Counted from the stretch's first letter, positions 45,127 to 53,251 are shown. The stretch: DNA of 64,000 nt from Chryseobacterium angstadtii (GCF_001045465.1 NZ_LFND01000003.1:620001-684000); one strand, 5' to 3'. Notes: generated by a model from the letters alone, not told the origin. Made by a program: numbers and translations.

Positions 45127-45540
45127 ATGAATCCAATTAAGATAGACATTACAATTTTGGCTCCTGTAGAAAAGGTTTGGAACTATTTCAATGAACCCAA
45201 CCACATCACAAAATGGAATTTTGCCCACGAAAGCTGGGAGTGTCCAAGTTCAGAAAATGATTTAAGAGTAGGAGGCAAATTTAAAACCAGAATGGAAGCG
45301 AAAGACAAAAGCTTCGGTTTCGATTTTGAAGGAACTTACGATGAAGTTATTCCGAATAGCCTGATTAAATACCATTTGGAAGATGCCAGAAAGGTAGAAG
45401 TTACTTTCGAAAAGATAGACGAAAATACCACAAAGATTACCGAAACTTTCGATCCTGAAACACAAAATTCTGTGGAAATGCAGAGAGACGGCTGGTATGC
45501 TATTCTCGACAACTTTCATAAATACGTTGAAAACAACTGA
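45127..45540 (+). CDS. SRPBCC/AHSA1-type protein (intact paralogue of 42411)
   Basis: 137 residues. MNPIKIDITILAPVEKVWNYFNEPNHITKWNF opens an AHSA1/START domain, the centre reads DLRVGGKFKTRMEAKDKSFGFDFEG, and the end QRDGWYAILDNFHKYVENN is the closing helix. It matches the broken gene at 42411 along its whole length and defines where that gene is interrupted. 75 bp after the PhnB-like gene and 17 bp before the alpha-CTD gene, so probably part of one transcript with the latter. Confidence 0.88.
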   Translation: MNPIKIDITILAPVEKVWNYFNEPNHITKWNFAHESWECPSSENDLRVGGKFKTRMEAKDKSFGFDFEGTYDEVIPNSLIKYHLEDARKVEVTFEKIDENTTKITETFDPETQNSVEMQRDGWYAILDNFHKYVENN

Positions 45541-45557
45541 AATACTCATCTTTAGTC

Positions 45558-45815
45558 ATGTTGAATCTGGTAATAATGGCCAAATGCTTAACCTCCATTT
45601 GCGCCGTTAATCATATTGTTAAAAGCAATGATTTCCTGTATGGCATTATCGCAGTACCGGCAAGAAGATCTCTGGAAAAGGAAAAAATAGACTCTCTGGA
45701 AAAACTTTCAGGCTATTCCGAGAAAGAGATTATGCAGATGCATGGTTTTGGGAAAAATGCTATGGAAAAACTGAAAAATCATATGAAAGAACATCATGTT
45801 TCTTTCAGAGATTAA
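45558..45815 (+). CDS. RNA polymerase alpha-CTD-like small protein
   Basis: 85 residues from ATG 45558 (or 79 from MAKCL at 45576). The second half, IIAVPARRSLEKEKIDSLEKLSGYSEKEIMQMHGFGKNAMEKLKNHMKEHHVSF, has the helix order and the GFGKNAMEKLK loop of the RNAP alpha C-terminal domain (compare GIGKKSLxEIK of alpha), a helix-hairpin-helix-like DNA-binding fold. It lacks the alpha N-terminal domain. Such orphan CTD-like proteins occur beside AHSA1/VOC genes in Bacteroidota; whether it binds DNA is unproven. Confidence 0.75.
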   Translation: MLNLVIMAKCLTSICAVNHIVKSNDFLYGIIAVPARRSLEKEKIDSLEKLSGYSEKEIMQMHGFGKNAMEKLKNHMKEHHVSFRD

Positions 45816-45910
45816 TAAGTGTAATTTACCGGATACTTTTAATTGTTGAAAGCTTAATTTGCTTACAATGATGATAAAACTATATCTTTTCAACTCTAAA
45901 ATTGAATACA

Positions 45911-46777
45911 ATGAATAACGATATTTTCCCTTGTCTCTGGTTCGACGGAGAATCAAAAGAAGCAGCCGAATTCTATGCTCAGGTGTTTGGCGGAAAAATT
46001 ACCGCAGATACTCCAATGGTGATGAATGTTGATCTTTTCGGGCAGAAACTTATGCTCCTGAACGGCGGACCTCACTTCAAAAAAAATGCGTCGGTTTCCT
46101 TTATGGTGATCTGTACAACAGAAGATGAGGTGCAGCAATACTGGGACAGGCTTATAGAAGGAGGAATTGCCCTTATGGCCCTCGATTCTTATTCCTGGAG
46201 CAAAAAATACGGTTGGGTACAGGATAAATACGGAACTACCTGGCAGCTGTATTTAGGAGACAAACCGGAATCACAGAAAATTGTTCCTACACTGATGTTT
46301 ATTCACCAGAATGATGGAAAAGCCATGGAAGCTATGGAGTTCTATACCAAAACTTTCCCTGACTCAAGTATCGGCAATATTCTGAGATACGGAGATGGTG
46401 GTGAAGGACATCCTGTATCCGAGCCTGCCGATCATATTCAGCATGCCCAATTTACCATTGACGGCTACAGCTTCTACTGTATGGATAATTCCTACGATCA
46501 TCAGTTTGATTTCAATGAAGGAATTTCCATCGTCATCATGACGGACGATCAGCAGCAGACCGATCATCTCTGGAATACCCTTATTTCAGATGGTGGAAGA
46601 GAAAGCATGTGCGGCTGGCTGAAAGATAAATATGGACTGAGCTGGCAAATTGTTCCCAAAAGACTGATTCAGCTGATGAGTGATCCTGATCAGGCAAGAG
46701 CTCAGAAAGTAATGCAGGCAATGATGAAAATGCAGAAGATTGTTGTTGAGGAGCTGGAAGAAGCGTATAATTCGTAA
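45911..46777 (+). CDS. Double-VOC protein, PhnB/3-demethylubiquinone-like (tandem copy 1)
   Basis: 288 residues from ATG 45911. Two VOC modules: MNNDIFPCLWFDGESKEAAEFYAQVFGGKI with KYGWVQDKYGTTWQLYLGD, and IVPTLMFIHQNDGKAMEAMEFYTKTFPDSSIGNI with GWLKDKYGLSWQIVPKRL. The DKYGxxWQ motif closes each module. This arrangement is usually annotated as 3-demethylubiquinone-9 3-methyltransferase-like, without evidence of methylation. The next gene is a close paralogue and shares the C-terminal EELEEAYNS, pointing to tandem duplication. Confidence 0.88.
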   Translation: MNNDIFPCLWFDGESKEAAEFYAQVFGGKITADTPMVMNVDLFGQKLMLLNGGPHFKKNASVSFMVICTTEDEVQQYWDRLIEGGIALMALDSYSWSKKYGWVQDKYGTTWQLYLGDKPESQKIVPTLMFIHQNDGKAMEAMEFYTKTFPDSSIGNILRYGDGGEGHPVSEPADHIQHAQFTIDGYSFYCMDNSYDHQFDFNEGISIVIMTDDQQQTDHLWNTLISDGGRESMCGWLKDKYGLSWQIVPKRLIQLMSDPDQARAQKVMQAMMKMQKIVVEELEEAYNS

Positions 46778-46875
46778 AAGTGGAAAAGGCGAAACTGCAA
46801 AACGGTAAAAAGGCAATTTAGCCCATCTGTTCCCTTTACATTTTTATTCTCTTAAAATAACATAAACCCAAAGCT

Positions 46876-47730
46876 ATGAATAACACGATATTTCCATGTA
46901 TTTTATATAACGGAGACGCCAGAAAATCAGCAGATTTTTATTGTGGGATATTTAACGGGAAAATTACCGTAGAAACACCGGTTGTTATTAATATTGAACT
47001 TTTCGGACAGAAAATCATGCTTCTCAATGGCCCTCAACAGGAGAAAAATGCTTCTGTTTCCTTTATGATTATCTGTGATACTGAGGATGAGATTCAGAAA
47101 TATTGGGAACAATTAAAAGAGGGTGGAGGAGTCCTGATGGAATTGGATTCCTATCCGTGGAGTAAGAAATACGGCTGGGTTCGTGATCAATACGGTGTTA
47201 CCTGGCAGCTTTTTTTAGGTGAAAAAGCAAGTGATCAGAAATTGGTACCCACCCTGATGTTTATTCACGGGAATAATGGGAAAGCGGTAGAAGCTATGGA
47301 ATTTTATACCCGGATATTCCCCAATTCTGATATCGGAAATATATCAAGATACAAAGAAGGAGGAGAAACCGGTGAAAATCCCGAAAATGTAATGCATGCT
47401 CATTTTATGGTGGACGATTACAGCCTTTTTTGCATGGATAGCTCTTCCGATTATGAGTTTGATTTTAATGAAGGTATTTCCATGGTGGTAATGACAGACG
47501 GGCAGGAAGAAACAGATTATTTCTGGGAAAGCCTTTCATCCGAAGGAGGAAGTGAAGAGGTTTGCGGCTGGGTAAAAGACAAGTATGGATTGAGCTGGCA
47601 GATTTTTCCCAAACAATCAATGCAGCTGATTAATGATTCTGATCAGGACAAAGTACAGAAAGTGCTTCAGGCTATTATGAAAATGAAAAAAATTATAATC
47701 AAAGATTTGGAGGAAGCGTATAATTCGTAA
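46876..47730 (+). CDS. Double-VOC protein, PhnB-like (tandem copy 2)
   Basis: 284 residues. Paralogue of the gene at 45911 over its full length (IFPCILYNGDARKSADFYCGIFNGKI; WSKKYGWVRDQYGVTWQLFLGEK; LVPTLMFIHGNNGKAVEAMEFYTRIFPNSDIGNI; end DLEEAYNS). The 3' flank is also duplicated: both stops are followed by a GCGAAACTGCAAAACGGTAAAA-like tract, so the duplication unit included the downstream sequence. Function unknown. Confidence 0.88.
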   Translation: MNNTIFPCILYNGDARKSADFYCGIFNGKITVETPVVINIELFGQKIMLLNGPQQEKNASVSFMIICDTEDEIQKYWEQLKEGGGVLMELDSYPWSKKYGWVRDQYGVTWQLFLGEKASDQKLVPTLMFIHGNNGKAVEAMEFYTRIFPNSDIGNISRYKEGGETGENPENVMHAHFMVDDYSLFCMDSSSDYEFDFNEGISMVVMTDGQEETDYFWESLSSEGGSEEVCGWVKDKYGLSWQIFPKQSMQLINDSDQDKVQKVLQAIMKMKKIIIKDLEEAYNS

Positions 47731-47879
47731 AATCGAGAAAGCGAAACTGCAAAACGGTAAAATGGCTATTCAGCAGATTTGCTCTTTTACAATTTAACCC
47801 TTCAACTCTGTGGTTTGTTGTTTTTTAATAGTAATTTTATATCCAACCTCTAGTAATTTCACACACAAAATAAAAAACA

Positions 47880-48308
47880 ATGCAAAAAATATTTTTTGAA
47901 ATCCAGATTGATGCACCCCGCGAAAAGGTATGGGAAGTACTTTGGAATGATATCACCTACAGACAGTGGACCACTGCCTTTACGGAAGGTTCTTTTTATC
48001 AGGGAACCTTTGATGAAGGAAGTATCATGAAGTTTCTCGATCCCAACAACAACGGAATGTACAGCCGTGTTGAAAAGAACATACCTCATACGGAAATGAA
48101 GTTTCTGCATCTTGGAGAGATTTATGATGGTGTAGAAACAGAACAGGATTGGGGTGATGCCACAGAAGGCTATATTTTGCAGGAAACGGAGACCGGAACT
48201 ATACTGAAAATTGAAATTAACACACCGGAAGAATTCCAGTCGTTTTTTGAAGAAAAATTCCCGACAGCTTTGGGAATTGTAAAGAACCTTTCAGAAAATC
48301 AACTGTAA
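47880..48308 (+). CDS. SRPBCC/START-fold protein (pair member 1)
   Basis: 142 residues. FFEIQIDAPREKVWEVLWNDITYRQWTTAFTEGS is the START-fold opening, followed by SIMKFLDPNNNGMYSRVEKNIP and the closing helix EEFQSFFEEKFPTALGIVKNLSENQ. It is paralogous to the gene at 48418. The START pocket suggests a hydrophobic ligand, not identified. Same strand as the preceding VOC genes, 149 bp apart. Confidence 0.85.
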   Translation: MQKIFFEIQIDAPREKVWEVLWNDITYRQWTTAFTEGSFYQGTFDEGSIMKFLDPNNNGMYSRVEKNIPHTEMKFLHLGEIYDGVETEQDWGDATEGYILQETETGTILKIEINTPEEFQSFFEEKFPTALGIVKNLSENQL

Positions 48309-48417
48309 ATAAAATACGGCTTTATCATTTATTAAGCCCTCCGTAATTCCCCGTGCGCCGAAGGGGTGACAGATTGAAAACCTGACGGGGTGGTAAAAAA
48401 CACTAAAAAATTAAAAT

Positions 48418-48861
48418 ATGGAAACCTTATCTTACGAAACTATTATCAACGCACCATGCGAAAAAGTATGGGATGTTCTTTGGAACCCTGCAACGTATAG
48501 CGAATGGACCCAGTTTTTCGGTCCGGGAAGCGTAATGAAAACCGACTGGAAAGTAGGCGGAAAGACCTATTTTATTAATGCAGAAGGAGAAGGAATGGTA
48601 TCAACCATTGACAGCCTGGAGAAACCGAATCAGATTATTTTTAAACATCTGGGAATGGTAGACAAAGAAGGTAACGAAGATCTTCACAGCAAAGAAGTAA
48701 CCGAATGGAGCGGTTCTTTCGAAAAATACATCCTCATTGATCTGGATGGGAAAACTAAGCTTCATACCGAAGTACAGGTCGATAAAGAATGGGAAGAACA
48801 TCTGAATATGGGATTTACAAAAGGATTAGAGGTGGTGAAAAACCTTGCTGAAAATAAATAA
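48418..48861 (+). CDS. SRPBCC/START-fold protein (pair member 2)
   Basis: 147 residues. SYETIINAPCEKVWDVLWNPATYSEWTQFFGPGSVMKTDWKVGGK aligns with the gene at 47880; the end EEHLNMGFTKGLEVVKNLAENK gives the closing helix. With the copies at 41955, 42411 and 45127 there are five SRPBCC genes between 41.9 and 48.9 kb. A long hairpin follows, ending the transcription unit. Confidence 0.86.
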   Translation: METLSYETIINAPCEKVWDVLWNPATYSEWTQFFGPGSVMKTDWKVGGKTYFINAEGEGMVSTIDSLEKPNQIIFKHLGMVDKEGNEDLHSKEVTEWSGSFEKYILIDLDGKTKLHTEVQVDKEWEEHLNMGFTKGLEVVKNLAENK

Positions 48862-48886
48862 TCCGTACATTATATTAATAAAAACC

Positions 48887-48921
48887 AACCTTATAGATTT
48901 CAAAAATCTATAAGGTTTATT
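48887..48921 (+). terminator. Long hairpin terminator ending the VOC/SRPBCC stretch
   Basis: AACCTTATAGATTT, loop CAA, AAATCTATAAGGTT (14 bp exact complement), then TTATTATT. Another case of the long-stem, 3-nt-loop design. Confidence 0.7.
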
Positions 48922-48976
48922 ATTGGTATCCGGCGAAGATGCCTTATCTTTCTGATCGGTTATAATAAACAGCAAT

Positions 48977-49432
48977 ATGAAATTATTAAGCATTCTTTTC
49001 GGGACATTTATTCTCGCTCTGCTTGCTACCTTCGTCCTTCATGGAAAACCAGATTTTTTATTCTCCGGTAATCTTGGAATGGCAGTTTTCATCATATTTA
49101 CAGGACTTTCTCATTTTAAATTTCAGAAAGGAATGGCAATGATGATTCCTGATTTCGTTCCCGGAAAATTATTCTGGGTATATTTTACAGGAGTTCTGGA
49201 AATAGCAGCGGGAATAGGATTGATGATCCCGTCCCTACGTGAGATTACAGCTATACTGCTGATTATTTTTTATGTTTTGGTATTTATAGCCAACATCAAT
49301 TCATCAAAGAAAAAAATTAATATTTTCAAAGGTGATTATACGGGGCCCGGAATGCAGTATCTCTATAAAGAAAGGATTCCAATGCAGCTTATTTTAATAG
49401 CCTGGACGTGGTATTTTGGGATTTATCTATAG
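48977..49432 (+). CDS. DoxX-family membrane protein
   Basis: 151 residues with four hydrophobic segments (ILFGTFILALLATFVL; LGMAVFIIFTGLSHF; FWVYFTGVLEIAAGIGLMIPSL; ITAILLIIFYVLVFIANI) and a short basic tail region. FTGLSHFKFQKGMAMMIP and TGVLEIAAGIGLM are typical DoxX/DoxD-like features. Family members are membrane proteins of uncertain function, sometimes linked to quinone or thiol redox. It is separated from the SRPBCC gene by the hairpin. Confidence 0.87.
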   Translation: MKLLSILFGTFILALLATFVLHGKPDFLFSGNLGMAVFIIFTGLSHFKFQKGMAMMIPDFVPGKLFWVYFTGVLEIAAGIGLMIPSLREITAILLIIFYVLVFIANINSSKKKINIFKGDYTGPGMQYLYKERIPMQLILIAWTWYFGIYL

Positions 49433-49547
49433 TAAATAGACGCCCATATTGATAAATTATTCTATGACTTGTGTAACATTTTCAGTTTAAGGTTGTCCTA
49501 TTATATAGCACACCTGCTATTTAATAAATGCCTAAATTATAAAAGAC

Positions 49548-51560
49548 ATGAGTATGAATTTTAATACTAAAATTTTTGGTGCGGCTCAAATCGTACTGTC
49601 AGCCATTATGATCAATGCACAGACTTCAACGGCTAAACTGCCGGGCGATCCCACGCTTCCTACTTCCAAAGAAAATCTGGAGAAGCTGGTTTCTTATGAT
49701 AAAGGAAGCTTTAAGTACAAAGTAGAAGACTATTTTGCAAGACCTAATGCTTCACAATTCAAAATTTCACCGGACGGACAATACCTTTCCTACAAAGAAA
49801 AAGACAAAGACAAAAAAAATCATGTCTATGTAAAGGAATTGAAAACTGGGAAAATAACGAAAGCAATTGTAGAAAAAGATGACCTTATCGGAAGCTATGG
49901 ATGGCTGGATAAAAAAAGACTTTTCTACACGCAGGATAAAGGCGGAAATGAAAACAACCATTTGTATGCAGTGGATATCGATGGAAAAAATCTCAAAGAT
50001 TTGACTCCTTTTGATGGAGTAACACTCAATTTTGCCGATATCATCAAGGATACAGAATTCGTTATTGTTGCTCTGAATAAAAACAATAAGCAGATTTTCG
50101 AACCGTATAAAATCAATTTCAATACTGGAGAAATGACGCAGCTTTATGAAAATAAAGATGTTAATAGTCCTATTGACGGGTATATTTTTGATAAAAAAGG
50201 GAATATGAGGGGATATACCGTTTTGGAAAACGGTCTCACTACAAAAACCTATTATAAAGATTTGGAAACCGGAAAATTTAATCTGATTAAATCAACCGAC
50301 TGGAAAAATACCTTCAGCATCATAGAATTGAATGCCAATTCTCAAAATAAAGACGAAGCCTATGTGGTAACGAATCTGGACAGCGACAAGGCCAGAATTG
50401 TTCTTTATGATCTTAAAAAGAATGCTATTATCAAGGAAGTATATTCCAATCCTGTGTATGATGTGAGCTCTATAAGTACTGCCCGTAAAAACAGAAATTA
50501 TGAGTTGGATTATATCAGCTATACGGGTACAAAAGGAGAAACAATTCCTGTCAGCAAATTCTACAAGGAAGTTCATGATAAACTGAAATCTGAATTTAAA
50601 GACAAAGAATTTTCAGTGGTTTCTTCTGATGACAATGAAGACAAACTTTTGGTAGTAGTGGGAAGTGACAGGCTTTACGGAACCTACTACGAATATGATA
50701 CAAAAACAAAACAGATCAAACTTCTTTACAACCTGATGCCTCAGCTTAAAGAAGAAGATATGGCTGAAATGAAGCCTATCGAGTTCAAAAGCAGAGACGG
50801 AATTACCATCAGAGGATATATCACCATGCCTAAAGATGCAGTGAATGGGAAGAAAGTTCCATTAATTGTAAACCCTCACGGAGGTCCTCAGGGAATCAGG
50901 GATGAGTGGGGATTCAATCCTGAAGACCAGCTTTTTGCCAGCAGAGGTTATGCTACGCTCCATGTGAATTTCAGAATTTCCGGTGGTTATGGAAAAGAAT
51001 TTCAGCAGTCAGGATACAAGCAGATCGGACGTAAGGCAATGGATGATGTAGAGGATGGAGTAAAATATGTAATAGAGCAAGGTTGGATTGATAAAAATAA
51101 AATTGCAATCTATGGAGGAAGTCATGGTGGTTATGCTACATTGATGGGACTGATTAAAACTCCGGACCTTTATGCCTGTGGTGTAGATTATGTAGGAGTG
51201 TCCAATATCTTCACGTTCTTTGAATCTTTCCCTGAATACTGGAAGCCTTACAAAGAAATGGTAAAACAGATCTGGTATGATCTTGATAATCCTGAAGAAG
51301 CGAAAATAGCCAAAGAAGTTTCTCCGGTGTTCCATATTGACAAAATCAAGAAACCTTTATTTGTTGTTCAGGGAGCGAACGATCCAAGGGTAAACATCAA
51401 CGAATCTGATCAGATTGTAAAAGCCATGCGTGCGAAAGGAGTAGAAGTTCCTTACATGGTAAAATATGATGAAGGACACGGATTCAGAAAAGAGCCAAGC
51501 AGAATAGAACTGTACAAGTATATGATGGGCTTCTTTGCTGAAAACTTCAACAAAAAGTAA
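49548..51560 (+). CDS. S9-family peptidase (prolyl oligopeptidase-type), exported
   Basis: 670 residues. Signal-like N-terminus MSMNFNTKIFGAAQIVLSAIMINAQ; a beta-propeller region (about 60-400; FKISPDGQYLSYKEKDKD, GSYGWLDKKRLFYTQDKGG); then the alpha/beta hydrolase domain with S525 in YGGSHGGYA, D612 in GANDPRV and H644 in EGHGFRKEP as catalytic triad. It is a dipeptidyl- or oligopeptidase, probably periplasmic or surface. A GTAACA box at 49473 precedes it, but the second half of the promoter (TCCTAT at +17) does not match CTAACT. Confidence 0.92.
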   Translation: MSMNFNTKIFGAAQIVLSAIMINAQTSTAKLPGDPTLPTSKENLEKLVSYDKGSFKYKVEDYFARPNASQFKISPDGQYLSYKEKDKDKKNHVYVKELKTGKITKAIVEKDDLIGSYGWLDKKRLFYTQDKGGNENNHLYAVDIDGKNLKDLTPFDGVTLNFADIIKDTEFVIVALNKNNKQIFEPYKINFNTGEMTQLYENKDVNSPIDGYIFDKKGNMRGYTVLENGLTTKTYYKDLETGKFNLIKSTDWKNTFSIIELNANSQNKDEAYVVTNLDSDKARIVLYDLKKNAIIKEVYSNPVYDVSSISTARKNRNYELDYISYTGTKGETIPVSKFYKEVHDKLKSEFKDKEFSVVSSDDNEDKLLVVVGSDRLYGTYYEYDTKTKQIKLLYNLMPQLKEEDMAEMKPIEFKSRDGITIRGYITMPKDAVNGKKVPLIVNPHGGPQGIRDEWGFNPEDQLFASRGYATLHVNFRISGGYGKEFQQSGYKQIGRKAMDDVEDGVKYVIEQGWIDKNKIAIYGGSHGGYATLMGLIKTPDLYACGVDYVGVSNIFTFFESFPEYWKPYKEMVKQIWYDLDNPEEAKIAKEVSPVFHIDKIKKPLFVVQGANDPRVNINESDQIVKAMRAKGVEVPYMVKYDEGHGFRKEPSRIELYKYMMGFFAENFNKK

Positions 51561-51578
51561 GAGATATTTTATTATGAT

Positions 51579-51612
51579 AGAAACGGGGAGTGTAATGCTT
51601 TCCGTTTTTTTT
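51579..51612 (+). terminator. Terminator after the S9 peptidase gene
   Basis: AAACGGGGAG/CTTTCCGTTT stem (two G-U pairs) with a 7-nt loop, then nine T. Confidence 0.75.
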
Positions 51613-51616
51613 TAAT

Positions 51617-51679
51617 TTAGAAGTTAGAAGTTAGAAGTTAGAAATTAGATTTTAGACATCAGATTTTAGACTGTAGATG
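51617..51679 (+). repeat. Degenerate heptad array (TTAGAAG-type)
   Basis: Nine consecutive 7-bp units from 51617: TTAGAAG three times, TTAGAAA, TTAGATT, TTAGACA, TCAGATT, TTAGACT, GTAGATG. Non-coding. Confidence 0.75.
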
Positions 51680-51751
51680 TTGAAATACTAGTTTTAGTCA
51701 ACTTTAATAAATAATAGCACGAAACCGGCAACTCACAACAATTTACCCAAA

Positions 51752-51807
51752 ACCCGCACCTCGAATCCCACACCCCGTATCCCGAATCCCACAACTCGCA
51801 ACCCGCA
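51752..51807 (+). repeat. Degenerate heptad array (CCCG-type)
   Basis: Eight 7-bp units: ACCCGCA, CCTCGAA, TCCCACA, CCCCGTA, TCCCGAA, TCCCACA, ACTCGCA, ACCCGCA. C-rich, clearly different in base composition from its surroundings, and 73 bp after the preceding array. Confidence 0.75.
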
Positions 51808-51853
51808 TCATTCCTCAAATAAACCAAAAATCAAGAATTTTTTTTAAATTTAT

Positions 51854-51880
51854 TAAAGTAAAACCAAAAGACAGTTCGTC
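51854..51880 (+). promoter_or_regulatory. Putative promoter before the third sigma gene
   Basis: TAAAGTAAAA at 51854-51863, 13 bp, then CGTC at 51877-51880. A similar pair (12-bp gap) is at 52844-52869 before the 52913 gene. If CGTC is a -10 element, translation would more likely begin at ATG 51913 than at 51889. Confidence 0.35.
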
Positions 51881-51888
51881 ATAGCAAT

Positions 51889-52467
51889 ATGGAGGTTGTC
51901 GAAGAAATAACAATGCCACAAGAGGAGAAAGCAAGCATCATCTCACAAACCGTTTCAAAGTACGGAGGAAAGCTGATGTCCTATATTCGTCCGAAAGTGA
52001 AAAACACTGAAGATGCGGAAGATATTCTGCAGGAAGTGTGGTTTCAGTTCAGCAGTCTGACCAATCTTTCGGAGATTGTGAATGTAGGCGGCTGGCTGTA
52101 CAGGGTAACTGCGAATAAAATCACAGACCGTTACCGTAAAAAGAAAACCGAAAATCTTGAAGATTTCGTGTATGAAGATGACGATGGAAGTTTTTCTATC
52201 AAGGATATCCTGTTGCTGGATGAAAGCGCAGGTCCCGAAGTGAAAATGTTCCAGGATGAAATATGGAAAAAGCTTTTTGAAGCGCTGGACGAACTTCCGG
52301 AAAAGCAACGGTTGGTTTACGTAGAAAATGAACTGAATGATAAAACACTTCAGCAAATCGCAGACGAACAGGGTGAAAATATAAAGACCATCATCAGCAG
52401 GAAAAACTATGCTGTGAAGCATCTGAGAAACAGGCTGAGAAAATTATACGAAGATTTAAATAGTTAG
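51889..52467 (+). CDS. ECF-type RNA polymerase sigma factor (third in window)
   Basis: 192 residues (184 from ATG 51913, MPQEEK, which may be the true start). Region 2: YIRPKVKNTEDAEDILQEVWFQFSSL ... NVGGWLYRVTANKITDRYRKKK; region 4: ALDELPEKQRLVYVENELNDKTLQQIADEQGENIKTIISRKNYAVKHLRNRL. A linker with an acidic segment (EDFVYEDDDGSF) separates them. It differs from the two sigma factors at 20-25 kb and is a different ECF group. Cotranscribed with the 113-residue membrane protein 13 bp downstream, which could modulate it; no anti-sigma signature is seen. Confidence 0.92.
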   Translation: MEVVEEITMPQEEKASIISQTVSKYGGKLMSYIRPKVKNTEDAEDILQEVWFQFSSLTNLSEIVNVGGWLYRVTANKITDRYRKKKTENLEDFVYEDDDGSFSIKDILLLDESAGPEVKMFQDEIWKKLFEALDELPEKQRLVYVENELNDKTLQQIADEQGENIKTIISRKNYAVKHLRNRLRKLYEDLNS

Positions 52468-52480
52468 TAAAGAATAAATT

Positions 52481-52822
52481 ATGAATCATAAACACAAAAA
52501 AGGCTGGATTTTTTTATTATTATGTCCGCCGTTGATCTTATTTGCCGTTACATTTATTGTAATGTGGCTTTGGAACTGCCTGCTTCCTGAGATCCTGGGT
52601 GTAAAAAGCATTACATTCTGGCAGGCCATGGGAATACTGGTGTTAAGTAAGATTCTTTTCGGAGGCTTCCATTTCGGAAAAGGGATGAAAGATTTTAAGG
52701 AAAGAAAGATGAGAGAGAAAATGGCCGGGCTGTCTCCTGAAGAAAGAGAGAAATTTAAAGAAATCTGGAAAGACAGATGTTCAGGCGGATTCTTTAACAG
52801 AAATAACAAAACAAACGGATAA
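52481..52822 (+). CDS. Small membrane protein in sigma operon
   Basis: 113 residues. Two hydrophobic segments at about 8-32 (IFLLLCPPLILFAVTFIVMWLWNCLL) and 40-55, followed by a highly charged helical tail (KDFKERKMREKMAGLSPEEREKFKEIWKDRC) that looks coiled-coil-like. The cytosolic or periplasmic side of the tail is not decided. It starts 13 bp after the sigma gene stop and is probably its membrane partner. The end has GGFFNRNNKTNG, low complexity. Confidence 0.72.
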   Translation: MNHKHKKGWIFLLLCPPLILFAVTFIVMWLWNCLLPEILGVKSITFWQAMGILVLSKILFGGFHFGKGMKDFKERKMREKMAGLSPEEREKFKEIWKDRCSGGFFNRNNKTNG

Positions 52823-52843
52823 TTTAAAAATTTTAAGAAGTAG

Positions 52844-52869
52844 TAAAGTAAAATTGAAATTCATCCGTC
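52844..52869 (+). promoter_or_regulatory. Second copy of TAAAGTAAAA-N12-CGTC
   Basis: TAAAGTAAAA at 52844-52853 and CGTC at 52866-52869, 43 bp before ATG 52913; resembles the element before the sigma gene at 51854. Confidence 0.35.
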
Positions 52870-52912
52870 TATATAAAAAACAGAAAGTAGTAAAATTTAA
52901 AATTTTGAATAA

Positions 52913-53170
52913 ATGAAAAATTCAGCATTAAAAGGAGCTCTTGGAGCATTAGCTGTTGTAGGTGTAGCTTTGGCAGCAAAAAAAATAGGACAAAGAAAAA
53001 GATTTATGAAAGGTATTTTTAATGAATACGGAATCAAAGAAAGATCACCTTTTGCCCTTGCAGACAAAATCAGAGAAATGAATGATGAGCAGTATCAGGA
53101 ACTGAAAGGGAAATTCAAAAAAGAATTCTCTTCAAGATGCTGCAGAAAGGATAATACTGCGGAAGCATAA
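52913..53170 (+). CDS. Small Ala-rich protein in sigma-factor neighbourhood
   Basis: 85 residues. The N-terminus (MKNSALKGALGALAVVGVALAAKKIGQRKRF) has one hydrophobic helix followed by basic residues, so it is probably membrane-attached with the charged part in the cytosol; the rest is charged and helical and ends SSRCCRKDNTAEA with a CC pair. I do not recognise the family. It follows the 113-residue protein, and a promoter-like element like the sigma gene's precedes it. Confidence 0.65.
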   Translation: MKNSALKGALGALAVVGVALAAKKIGQRKRFMKGIFNEYGIKERSPFALADKIREMNDEQYQELKGKFKKEFSSRCCRKDNTAEA

Positions 53171-53197
53171 GCAGTAGAAACTAAATTGAAATTGTTT

Positions 53198-53243
53198 AAC
53201 TCCGGCGCGGGAAGCTCTGCTTCCCGCGCCGGAGTCTTTTTAT
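53198..53243 (+). terminator. Very long GC-rich hairpin terminator
   Basis: CTCCGGCGCGGGAAGC at 53200-53215, loop TCT, exact complement GCTTCCCGCGCCGGAG at 53219-53234, one further A-T pair, then TCTTTTTAT. Confidence 0.85.
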
Positions 53244-53251
53244 ATGGTTAA

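Noticed and set aside
49473..49501. Fourth copy of the GTAACA-N17-CTAACT promoter before the S9 peptidase
   Set aside because: GTAACA is present, but the position of the second box reads TCCTAT, so it does not meet the three-copy pattern.
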